Assembly (NCBI GenBank): GCA_030951065.1
Contig: JAUZQH010000160.1
Span: 1 to 5,624 of the forward strand
Length of the DNA: 5,624 nucleotides
Direction of reading: 5' to 3'
Source of the DNA: Mariprofundus sp.
Lineage (GTDB): Bacteria; Pseudomonadota; Zetaproteobacteria; Mariprofundales; Mariprofundaceae
Shown: piece by piece, positions 1 through 5,509 of the stretch
How the letters are laid out: every line of letters starts with the position of its first letter
Numbering within the stretch: position 1 is the first letter of the stretch
The notes under the pieces: model-generated
Databases searched by the model: none
Seen by the model: only the letters and a program-made list of their open reading frames with translations
What the model was told of the DNA's origin: nothing
Translations under genes and position numbers: made by a program

Positions 1-350
1 CCGCGCATGACTTTTTCCACTGCCTGGCGGGCGCGGAAGTCGGCCTTGATCTGACTTAGGGCAAACCACAAACCACCACCGCCAAGACCAAAAGCTGTAG
101 CCAGCAACATGGTGGGGGGTACCTCAAACAGGTGAAACAGGTGTGCGACACTGAATAGTAATGATGTCACCAATGCTGGCAGTGCCATCCATGTCAGACC
201 GTACAGGCCATAGAATCCGGGTCGTGAATGTAGTCGTGCATTGGTATTGGATTCCACCGAGAGCGCCTTGCCGCGCGCCATCCAGAAGGCCATAACAGAC
301 AGTGGGATCAAACCGCCAAAGAACCATAAAAACAGATCAGCAGTAGTCAT
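1..350 (-). CDS. pstC: Phosphate ABC transporter permease PstC, long form, N-terminal part (runs off left edge)
   Basis: This is the first 116 residues of an inner-membrane permease, with the rest beyond the left edge. Hydrophobic segments lie at about residues 5-24, 50-74 and 80-98. Between them is the segment ARLHSRPGFYGLYGL, and near the end is KADFRARQAVEKVMR. I recognise this layout from the N-terminal extension of long PstC proteins (about 450 residues or more, against about 320 in E. coli), which precedes the usual permease core. PstC pairs with PstA and the ATPase PstB to import phosphate delivered by PstS. The ATG at 350 is the only start candidate visible in this frame just upstream of the conserved part, but its ribosome site is poor: GGAG lies 14 nt away. 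The gene is separated from pstS by about 200 bp and a strong terminator. The fold assignment rests on remembered family motifs. The permease core that would settle it is outside the window. Confidence 0.8.
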   Translation of the reverse strand, partial: MTTADLFLWFFGGLIPLSVMAFWMARGKALSVESNTNARLHSRPGFYGLYGLTWMALPALVTSLLFSVAHLFHLFEVPPTMLLATAFGLGGGGLWFALSQIKADFRARQAVEKVMR

Positions 351-504
351 TGGGTGATTCTGAACTCCATAATTATATAGTATTTACAACCTTGCACCAC
401 AGAACAGGCAGATTTTCGCGGCGTTAACCTTTGAGTATCATGTTTCATACCCCGGGTTTTGCCATACGCACTCTGTGGTAAGAGCTTGTGACTGTTTTTC
501 AGGT
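351..504 (-). other. pstS terminator to pstC leader, no gene seen
   Basis: I see no convincing gene in this gap. It holds the pstC upstream region with the candidate -10 element at 372-377. A 7-codon reading frame (ATG at 370, TGA at 349-347) overlaps the pstC start codon as ATGA, but it has no ribosome site and is probably chance. Confidence 0.5.
372..377 (-). promoter_or_regulatory. Candidate -10 element upstream of pstC
   Basis: On the minus strand this reads TATAAT, a perfect -10 hexamer, 21 nt before the pstC ATG. No convincing -35 box lies 16-18 bp upstream, and I find no Pho box (paired TGTCA-type repeats) between the pstS terminator and pstC. The transcript leader would be only about 15 nt. 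The region is AT-rich, so a chance match is possible. Confidence 0.35.
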
Positions 505-536
505 AAAAAAACTGGCCGGAGGTTACTCCGGCCAGT
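505..536 (-). terminator. Rho-independent terminator after pstS
   Basis: A perfect 11-bp inverted repeat (511-521 with 526-536, arms ACTGGCCGGAG and CTCCGGCCAGT) encloses a 4-nt loop. On the minus strand it is followed at once by six T residues (510-505). It begins 20 nt beyond the TAA at 557, the natural end of the full-length pstS frame. That position fits a transcript designed for the longer PstS protein. Confidence 0.92.
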
Positions 537-556
537 CTCATAGTTGAAGCGCCTAC

Positions 557-715
557 TTAGTGCTTTTTCTTCAGATCGTCTGCTTTCAGACGTGTCAGTG
601 CTTTCAGGTTGGCACGATAGTGATCGCGCATTGCTTTTGGCAGCGGGATCAGACCGATGTCTGCACATTCGCCTTCATCACCAATCATCTGCTCGCTCAT
701 GAACAGGTTGGCATA
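557..715 (-). pseudogene. pstS: Detached C-terminal segment of pstS (same frame, beyond the internal TAA)
   Basis: This stretch continues the pstS frame directly after the TAA at 718-716. It encodes 52 residues before a second TAA at 559-557. The translation contains YANLFMSEQMIGDEG and then ADIGLIPLPKAMRDHYRANL, which match the usual end of PstS (a consensus like ADKGLIPLP followed by a charged helix). It ends in a lysine-rich tail. No start codon with a ribosome site makes it an independent gene. With the internal codon read as an amino acid, PstS would be 352 residues including the signal peptide, a normal length. The reading frame is undecayed, so any inactivation must be recent. Confidence 0.88.
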
Positions 716-1615
716 TTAAAGCATGCCAGGAACCTTGCCGATGTGAGACTGCTTGATGTAGAAGTACAGTGAACGTGACAGTTTGTAGGAACCGTTCTGA
801 ACAGTTTCAGGTGCCGGAGCGACGCCTTCAATAGTAGCTGCACCGATCTTGTCAGTATTTTCAGCCAGGTAGCTGTAACCGAAGATGCCGAGCGCAGCAA
901 CGTCCTTGGTCAGCTTCTGAACGATCAGGTTGTCATTCTCGCCGGATGGAACATACACGCCGTCCTGACGGATTTCGTGGAACTTCTTGTACTTCTTGTT
1001 CTTCACTTTATCGGCTTTGTACAGATTGGTGTATGCATCGATATGCTTGGTGATGTGCTTGAGGATCATGTCCTCGAATGCATCACGGGTACCGGAAGAG
1101 GTCGGTGGGCCATAGATAGTGATTTTGCGGTGAGGCAATTTGGCATCGATTTCATTCCAGTAATGATACGGGTTGGCTACCAGAGCCGTGCCTGCCTTGT
1201 TTGGAACTTCAGCAGCGACAGCCAGCATCAACTGTTTGCGGGTCAGATCAAGAGGAGCAGCGCTCTTGGACTGTGCAATGGCGATACCGTCATAACCGAC
1301 AACCATTTCGGTGATGTTCTTGACGCCGTTCTTCTGGCACTTCTTGTATTCCTTGGCTTTCATGCGACGCGATGCATTGGTGAAATCCGGAGTGTCCATG
1401 CCGTTACCGGCGCAGAATAATTTCATGCCGCCGCCGGAGCCGGTAGATTCAACAACCGGAGTTTTAAACTTTGTGGTGGAACCCAGCGCTTCAGCAACGT
1501 AGCTGGAGAACGGGTAAACAGTAGATGAACCCACGATCTTGATCTGATCGCGAGCCTGAGCTGTGCCTGCAGCCATGAGCATCATGGCAGCGGCAAGAAT
1601 AATTTTCTTTTTCAT
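716..1615 (-). CDS. pstS: Phosphate-binding periplasmic protein PstS, cut short by an in-frame TAA
   Basis: PstS captures phosphate in the periplasm and hands it to the PstCAB transporter. The 299-residue frame starts with a Sec signal peptide (MKKKIILAAAMMLMAAGTAQA, cleavage likely after residue 21). It then carries the phosphate-pocket segments GSSTVYPF (29-36), ESTGSGGG (56-63) and PTSSGTRDAF (171-180). FTNASRRMKAKEYKKCQKNG (78-97) is typical of one large PstS subgroup. The ATG at 1615 is preceded by AAGGAG at 7-nt spacing. The frame stops at TAA 718-716, just after KVPGML. Family members continue here for about 50 more residues, and those residues are present downstream in the same frame (715-557). 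The break is therefore a single nonsense codon, not a frameshift. Loss of the C-terminus would probably destabilise the protein. Alternatives are a base-call error, or UAA read-through. No promoter is visible between this gene and the porin upstream. Confidence 0.93.
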   Translation of the reverse strand: MKKKIILAAAMMLMAAGTAQARDQIKIVGSSTVYPFSSYVAEALGSTTKFKTPVVESTGSGGGMKLFCAGNGMDTPDFTNASRRMKAKEYKKCQKNGVKNITEMVVGYDGIAIAQSKSAAPLDLTRKQLMLAVAAEVPNKAGTALVANPYHYWNEIDAKLPHRKITIYGPPTSSGTRDAFEDMILKHITKHIDAYTNLYKADKVKNKKYKKFHEIRQDGVYVPSGENDNLIVQKLTKDVAALGIFGYSYLAENTDKIGAATIEGVAPAPETVQNGSYKLSRSLYFYIKQSHIGKVPGML

Positions 1616-1661
1616 ACTTTATCTCCTTGTTTGGTTTGATGTTTGGTTAGAACAGAACAAC

Positions 1662-1689
1662 TCAGGCCGGGAATAAATCCCCGGCCTGA
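1662..1689 (-). terminator. Intercistronic hairpin between porin and pstS
   Basis: A perfect 10-bp inverted repeat (TCAGGCCGGG at 1662-1671, CCCGGCCTGA at 1680-1689) has an 8-nt AT-rich loop. It sits 9 nt after the porin stop codon. On the minus strand it is followed by GTTGTTCTGTTCT, which is U-rich but not a clean U tract. It may act as a partial terminator or as an mRNA-stabilising 3' end, letting some transcription pass on to pstS. Confidence 0.65.
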
Positions 1690-1698
1690 TGTGTTTAT

Positions 1699-2763
1699 TT
1701 AATATTTATACTGTGTCCAGACACCGATCTGTTTGGTTTCTGCTGATTTACCAACAGTAAACTTGGCGGTGGTGGTCTTGTCATCAATATAACCCAGTGT
1801 GAATACAATGTGCTTGACTGGTGAATAGTCCAGGCCAACAAGATATCGAACGCGTTTCTGCTCGATATTTCCACTAACACCGGTCAATGCATTGATTGCG
1901 AAGGCCTTTTCCTGCTCCCAGCGTGCTACGGCGCCAAAGCCGGATCCGAGTTTGGCCCAGCCCCAGACTGCATAGGTGGTGGCTTCAATAAGCTTCTTCA
2001 CTTTATCCTTGTTGTTGATCCAGTTGCCGCCGACACGGAAGTCATGTGTACCATAACTGAGCATGACCTGAGTCATAGTCTGTTTCAGTTTACCCGTACC
2101 GAATGTTTTCTTGCCACGGAAACCGGTGTTATAACCGACATCGATGGTCAGACCTTTGATTGGATACAGACCAAGGCGTGTCTTATAGTCAATCGCATTG
2201 GACTGGGCCAGATTGCCATAACCACCGCCATTGACGCCAACGACCCAGTACTTCACCAGACCATCCATCAGTTTACCTTTCAGGCCTACACCGATATCAG
2301 CGGAATCATCATATTTGAACGTATCTGCCGTTACTTTGGAGAAGTAGCGGTGTTTCCACAAACCCTGCTCGTAATCGATCCACGGGTTATGCGATACACC
2401 CAGACGCAGTACAGCTGCATCACCATACAGCTTGCCCTGCAGATAGGCATATTTCAGGAATACGTTGGTTTTCTTGTGAGCCAGGACAGTTTCCTGCTGA
2501 ACATCAGTTGTAAGACGCATCATCCAGTCGCTGTTGAAACAATATTTGGCGGTCAGATAAGCACGGCCAAGATTAAAGCCTTTGGTGCGATCGGTTGTGA
2601 TACCATCTACCAGCGTTTCTTTCTGGGTGCCATCAAGGAACACCTTGGCACCGAGTTTCAGCTTGCTGTCTCCGTCGTCATAAACATTCACGCCACCGGC
2701 AATAGCCGGAGCAGAGAATGCCAGCATGGCGAGAGCAGCAATAGTTTTGATAGTTGCTTTCAA
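1699..2763 (-). CDS. Outer-membrane porin, probable phosphate-starvation porin (OprP/OprO-like)
   Basis: The product is 354 residues with a classic signal peptide (KATIKTIAALAMLAFSAPAIA, cleavage likely after residue 22 before GGVN). A beta-barrel-like body follows, made of short alternating strands rich in Lys, Gly, Tyr and Trp, and the chain ends WTQYKY. A terminal aromatic residue is typical of Bam-assembled outer-membrane proteins. The start is TTG at 2763. It lies 6 nt after AGGAG and directly precedes the signal peptide, whereas an ATG at 2838 would add a non-signal leader and lie inside the Pho box. The Pho box upstream and pstS downstream argue for phosphate or polyphosphate uptake across the outer membrane, as for OprP/OprO. 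The high Lys content fits anion preference, but the exact substrate is inferred. One oddity is a lone Cys in the mature chain (AKYCFNSDW), rare in barrel proteins. Confidence 0.85.
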   Translation of the reverse strand: MKATIKTIAALAMLAFSAPAIAGGVNVYDDGDSKLKLGAKVFLDGTQKETLVDGITTDRTKGFNLGRAYLTAKYCFNSDWMMRLTTDVQQETVLAHKKTNVFLKYAYLQGKLYGDAAVLRLGVSHNPWIDYEQGLWKHRYFSKVTADTFKYDDSADIGVGLKGKLMDGLVKYWVVGVNGGGYGNLAQSNAIDYKTRLGLYPIKGLTIDVGYNTGFRGKKTFGTGKLKQTMTQVMLSYGTHDFRVGGNWINNKDKVKKLIEATTYAVWGWAKLGSGFGAVARWEQEKAFAINALTGVSGNIEQKRVRYLVGLDYSPVKHIVFTLGYIDDKTTTAKFTVGKSAETKQIGVWTQYKY

Positions 2764-2783
2764 TTTAATCTCCTCTTTATCAG

Positions 2784-2814
2784 TCCCTATTTGGGTCGCG
2801 GCGAACCATAGGGA
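2784..2814. repeat. Inverted repeat over the porin -10 and start site
   Basis: TCCCTAT (2784-2790) and ATAGGGA (2808-2814) are perfect reverse complements. Inside them GGT (2794-2796) can also pair with ACC (2805-2807). One arm covers the porin -10 and the predicted start site lies between the arms, so a complete RNA hairpin is unlikely. It may be a DNA operator or a coincidence. Confidence 0.4.
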
Positions 2815-2838
2815 GGGTTTATGACATGAATATGACAT
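2805..2838 (-). promoter_or_regulatory. PhoB-dependent porin promoter (Pho box plus -10)
   Basis: On the minus strand 2838-2821 reads ATGTCATATTCATGTCAT. These are two identical 7-mers with an 11-bp period, close to the E. coli Pho box consensus CTGTCATAWAWCTGTCAY. Exactly 10 bp farther on is TATGGT (2810-2805), a 4/6 match to the -10 consensus. In PhoB-activated promoters the Pho box replaces the -35, and this spacing is the canonical one. Transcription would start near 2798, giving a leader of about 35 nt before the TTG. Confidence 0.82.
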
Positions 2839-2856
2839 ACAGAGGGATTGTGGTTT

Positions 2857-2885
2857 TTGTCACATCAGTGACACATGGATATACA
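2857..2885 (+). promoter_or_regulatory. Sigma-70-type promoter for the rightward operon
   Basis: TTGTCA (2857-2862, 5/6 to the -35 consensus) and TATACA (2880-2885, 4/6 to the -10 consensus) are separated by 17 bp. Transcription would start near 2892, about 50 nt before the first gene. The Pho box lies just upstream of the -35 and could also affect this promoter, which would allow phoBR autoregulation. Confidence 0.55.
2858..2873. promoter_or_regulatory. Perfect palindrome overlapping the -35: candidate operator
   Basis: TGTCAC-ATCA-GTGACA is a perfect inverted repeat, with 6-bp arms around a 4-nt centre. Read as TGTCA-N6-TGACA, it has the arm length and spacing of sites for CRP/FNR-superfamily dimers (CRP: TGTGA-N6-TCACA). 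It covers most of the rightward -35 hexamer, so binding would directly affect the phoBR promoter. The binding protein is unknown. The cNMP-fold protein encoded just downstream has no DNA-binding domain. Confidence 0.5.
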
Positions 2886-2942
2886 TGATTTGCATCAGAC
2901 CAAAATGAGAGAGAAAATCGAGAGAGAAGAGAGGAAAAAGAA

Positions 2943-3479
2943 ATGTATATTAATCATGCCACGCATGCCGGGCTTGCCGAAGCCTATACCGCAACCCGAA
3001 TGGCCAACCCCCTGTTTAATCAATTTTGTGAACTGCCTGTCTGTCAGCAAATGCAAATCGATGAGAGCATGCAATTATTCAGTTGTCTGGATGTGGTAAC
3101 ATATGATGCGGGTACTATGATTTATGAGGCAGGGAGTGAAACAGACAGAACCATGCGCATGATTGTGGATGGCAGCGCGACTGTTTCTACCGCAGCTTCC
3201 GGTGATTCCAGTGATTATATTCGTCTGAGTTCAGGCGATGTGTTCGGCCTGTTTTCATTTCTGGATGAAGAGCGCCCGCACTCAGCTACGGTCAGGGCGG
3301 CTAGCGATCTCACCCTGCTGTGTATGAATCGTGACTATTTCAATCTCATTAGCGTCGAAGACGCAGTGCTGGGTAACCTGGTACTGCGTTTTATGTTCCG
3401 TCTGCTGTCCGGCATGTCTTTAAAGCAGGAAAATGAATATGCCGCTATCCATCATTATGTTACCGGCAGATACAGCTGA
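2943..3479 (+). CDS. Stand-alone cyclic-nucleotide-binding-fold protein, no output domain
   Basis: This 178-residue protein has one Crp-like sensor domain at about residues 45-135 (VVTYDAGTMIYEAGSETDRTMRMIVDG, then LSSGDVFGLFSFLDEE..HSATVRAAS). A helix resembling the long CRP dimerisation helix follows at about 140-163. There is no helix-turn-helix, kinase or transmembrane segment. The phosphate-binding-cassette region is present, but by my alignment the CRP Glu72 position is Leu103 and the Arg82 position is His113, so ordinary cAMP binding is doubtful. The first 40 or so residues match nothing I know. The ATG at 2943 follows GAGG at 8-nt spacing. The stop overlaps the phoB start by one base (TGATG), suggesting translational coupling and a role in the same pathway. 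A protein partner such as PhoR is possible, but that is inference. Confidence 0.8.
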   Translation: MYINHATHAGLAEAYTATRMANPLFNQFCELPVCQQMQIDESMQLFSCLDVVTYDAGTMIYEAGSETDRTMRMIVDGSATVSTAASGDSSDYIRLSSGDVFGLFSFLDEERPHSATVRAASDLTLLCMNRDYFNLISVEDAVLGNLVLRFMFRLLSGMSLKQENEYAAIHHYVTGRYS

Positions 3480-4231
3480 TGCTTGAGGTGAACCATGGAA
3501 GCTTTCAGTATCGAGACCTGATGACTCAGGATACCGATCAAAGCCATGCTGACATCCTCATTGTTGAAGATGAGGCGCCTATTGCCCGCTTGATGGAATT
3601 GCATCTGCGCAGTGCCGGATTTTCAACATATTTATGCAGCGATGGTGATTCAGCACTCAAAGCTATGCGAGATGGCGACTGGCAGCTGGTGGTGCTTGAT
3701 CGGATGTTGCCCGGTGCCAGCGGCATGAAAATTTTACGCTGGATCAAGGCCTCTGCATCCAAAGGACATACGCCGGTTTTGATGGTGACTGCCCTGAGTA
3801 TGCCCACCGAGCGGGTGCATGGACTTAACGAAGGGGCAGATGATTATCTTTCCAAACCCTTCGAGCCGGATGAACTGGTGGCTCGCGCCAAAGCCCTGTT
3901 GCGTCGCACGCGGGTGATAAAACAGGGCGTATCGGCAAAGAACAGAATCCAGCTTGATCCGGATGTGCCGGTTGTATTTGAGGGAGATAAGCGCATTGAG
4001 GTGCGGCCACTGGAATACAAGCTTTTGAAAATCCTCATGGACAAGCCGGGCAAGACACGAAGCAGGGACTACCTGCTTGATCACGTTTGGGGGCATGATG
4101 TCTACGTTGAGTCCCGGACGGTAGATGTGACTATCAAACGACTGCGTAAGGCCCTGAAGAAGATTGGTCGCAAGGACTGCATCGAAACTGTGCGCAGCAT
4201 GGGCTATCGTTTTGTGATACCTGCTGAATGA
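3479..4231 (+). CDS. phoB: PhoB-type response regulator (OmpR/PhoB family)
   Basis: This cytoplasmic transcription factor has 250 residues. The receiver domain spans about 25-145, with the acidic pair E30-D31, phosphoacceptor D74 (VVLDRMLPGASG), T104 and K126 in SKPFEP. A winged-helix DNA-binding domain follows (about 155-248: RPLEYKLLKILMDKPGKTRSRDYLLDHVWG, then the recognition-helix region SRTVDVTIKRLRKAL and a GYRF hairpin). All the phosphorylation residues are present. The partner kinase overlaps it by 4 nt, and a Pho box lies in the divergent promoter, both supporting PhoB over another OmpR-family member. The first ATG (3479) overlaps the upstream stop codon. The in-frame ATG at 3521 (MTQDTDQSHADILIVEDE) would give a more usual N-terminus. 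Neither has a strong ribosome site, so the start is uncertain. Confidence 0.9.
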   Translation: MLEVNHGSFQYRDLMTQDTDQSHADILIVEDEAPIARLMELHLRSAGFSTYLCSDGDSALKAMRDGDWQLVVLDRMLPGASGMKILRWIKASASKGHTPVLMVTALSMPTERVHGLNEGADDYLSKPFEPDELVARAKALLRRTRVIKQGVSAKNRIQLDPDVPVVFEGDKRIEVRPLEYKLLKILMDKPGKTRSRDYLLDHVWGHDVYVESRTVDVTIKRLRKALKKIGRKDCIETVRSMGYRFVIPAE

Positions 4232-5379
4232 ATAGTTTCGGGTTGTTGGTGGCGGGCATTGCCGTTATTGCCTGTGCTTATGTGACAGCCCGAATGCGTA
4301 GACGGTTATCGGACTATCAGTCCAAAATCGTGCAACTGAAAGAAAAAATAAAAACATTACAACAGCAGCTGGATAGCAGCGAGCGCCTTGATTTGCTGCT
4401 GGCTGATGTGAATGAAGCCGTGCTGCGGATGAATGCCGCAGGCATGGTTGTTGCGGCCAATCCATGCGCCCGTGATATTTTCACCATGGGGAATTTGCCT
4501 TTGCCGCAACCGATGTTACAACTCTACCGTGATGCTGACTGGAACAAATTGCTGATGAGAGCTGTTGCAGCACTGCCGGAGAAAACAAAACTACCACAAA
4601 TTGAATTGCCCGATCATTTCCTTGAGCCGAGGCTGGCACGTCTGGATAATGGAGAAGCATTATTGCTTTGCCTGGATGTCACTGTCCGCCATAAACTGGA
4701 ATTACAACGACGAACATTTATATCGAATTTGATGCATGACCTGAAAACGCCGCTGACCTCGCTGCTTGGTTATGCCCGCAGTATGGAAAGCTTCGGTGAT
4801 CAGGCTGATTTCAGAAAAGAAGCCGCCGCAGTGATTGCCAATGAAGCCAAACATGTCAATCACCTGCTGGATGTATTGCTTTCGCTGGATCAGCTTGGAT
4901 TCGAGGAAAAAGACAACAGCGCATATTGTGATGCTTTGGAGGTTATCAGACGATGCTGCGATATGCTGATGCCACAATGCAAAGAAAAACACCTGTCATT
5001 GACCATTGATCATGATGATGAAGAGTATCTGGTCGCAGCTGCTTTTGATGATGTGGATAGAATCGTCACCAATCTGCTGGTGAATGCTATCAATTATTCA
5101 CCGGATGATGGTCATATCAGCCTGTGCATGAGCCAACTGGATGGTTGCTGCCAGGTGACGATTGAGGACGACGGGCCAGGCATCCCGGAAAAACATCTGC
5201 CCAGGGTAACCGAACGATTTTATCGGGTGGATAAATCCCGTAACAGACAAATGAAAAGCCATGGCCTGGGGCTGTCTATTGTTCAAGAATTGCTTGATAA
5301 CAATGGTGGCGAGCTGACATTATCCAATCGGGATCCACACGGACTACGCGTCGAATTCACATTGCCGCTCAAAGAATAA
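4228..5379 (+). CDS. phoR: PhoR-type sensor histidine kinase
   Basis: This membrane-anchored kinase has 383 residues and is the likely phosphodonor for the adjacent PhoB. One transmembrane helix lies at about residues 3-20. An Arg-rich stretch and a coiled coil follow (about 21-55), then a PAS-like region (about 55-155). The dimerisation/phosphoacceptor box is FISNLMHDLKTPLTSLLGY with His170. The catalytic domain shows the N box (NLLVNAINYS, Asn286), G1 (EDDGPGIP, 313-320), F box (ERFYRVD) and G2 (HGLGLSIV, 345-352). There is no periplasmic sensing domain, as in other PhoR proteins that monitor the Pst transporter rather than phosphate itself. Its ATG overlaps the phoB stop (ATGA), with no clear ribosome site, pointing to translational coupling. 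The PhoR name rests on context and layout. Confidence 0.88.
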   Translation: MNSFGLLVAGIAVIACAYVTARMRRRLSDYQSKIVQLKEKIKTLQQQLDSSERLDLLLADVNEAVLRMNAAGMVVAANPCARDIFTMGNLPLPQPMLQLYRDADWNKLLMRAVAALPEKTKLPQIELPDHFLEPRLARLDNGEALLLCLDVTVRHKLELQRRTFISNLMHDLKTPLTSLLGYARSMESFGDQADFRKEAAAVIANEAKHVNHLLDVLLSLDQLGFEEKDNSAYCDALEVIRRCCDMLMPQCKEKHLSLTIDHDDEEYLVAAAFDDVDRIVTNLLVNAINYSPDDGHISLCMSQLDGCCQVTIEDDGPGIPEKHLPRVTERFYRVDKSRNRQMKSHGLGLSIVQELLDNNGGELTLSNRDPHGLRVEFTLPLKE

Positions 5380-5448
5380 CAGAAGTTATTAATATGAAAT
5401 AAACAACGTGCAGCCCTCGGACGGTTTGCCAAATCAAACACGCAAATT
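5380..5448. other. phoR to terminator gap, nothing seen
   Basis: This is an AT-rich, 69-nt untranslated stretch between the phoR stop codon and its terminator. I see no gene, repeat or regulatory site. Confidence 0.5.
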
Positions 5449-5478
5449 AAAAGCCCGCCTCAACAGAGACGGGCTTTT
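5449..5478. terminator. Bidirectional rho-independent terminator after phoR
   Basis: AAAAGCCCG (5449-5457) and CGGGCTTTT (5470-5478) are perfect 9-nt complements. The short CTC/GAG pair inside can extend the stem across one mismatch. The A run on the left and T run on the right give a usable U tract on either strand. It lies 70 nt after the phoR stop and can also end the convergent minus-strand gene. Confidence 0.88.
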
Positions 5479-5482
5479 GAAG

Positions 5483-5499
5483 AAGGGGGCTTTCCCCTT
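5483..5499. terminator. Small second hairpin, possible auxiliary terminator
   Basis: AAGGGG (5483-5488) pairs with CCCCTT (5494-5499) around a 5-nt loop. It lies between the strong terminator and the stop of the minus-strand frame. The stem is short, and its role as a terminator is uncertain. Confidence 0.35.
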
Positions 5500-5509
5500 T
5501 GGTCTGAAA

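Larger units (their letters stand above)
2764..2942. promoter_or_regulatory. Divergent regulatory region: porin-pstS to the left, phoBR operon to the right
   Basis: This 179-bp region drives transcription in both directions. From left to right it holds the porin ribosome site, a 7-bp inverted repeat around the porin -10, a Pho box, a 16-bp palindrome over the rightward -35, the rightward -10, and a purine-rich leader. The separate sites are listed individually. Confidence 0.8.

Noticed and set aside
347..370. Seven-codon upstream frame (MEFRITQ) overlapping the pstC start as ATGA, possible leader peptide.
   Set aside because: It has no ribosome site and begins almost at the predicted transcript start, so the overlap is probably chance.
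716..718. Reassigned TAA codon (alternative genetic code) as the explanation for the pstS stop.
   Set aside because: Other genes here, including the porin, phoR and the distal pstS end, use TAA as a normal terminal stop, so general reassignment is not supported.
977..1420. 147-codon plus-strand frame opposite pstS.
   Set aside because: It is a shadow of the pstS coding sequence, with no start context and no family resemblance.
2044..2811. Long 255-codon plus-strand open frame opposite the porin gene.
   Set aside because: It is antisense to a porin with a signal peptide, ribosome site and Pho box. Its translation shows no recognisable domain and reflects the codon bias of the porin gene.
2764..2838. 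Upstream ATG at 2838 as the porin start.
   Set aside because: It would start inside the Pho box, upstream of the predicted transcript start, and put 25 non-signal residues before a perfect signal peptide. TTG at 2763 has AGGAG at 6 nt.
2875..3099. 74-codon frame beginning in the divergent promoter and overlapping the cNMP-fold gene.
   Set aside because: Its ATG lies upstream of the predicted transcription start, and the overlapping frame has the better ribosome site and a recognisable fold.
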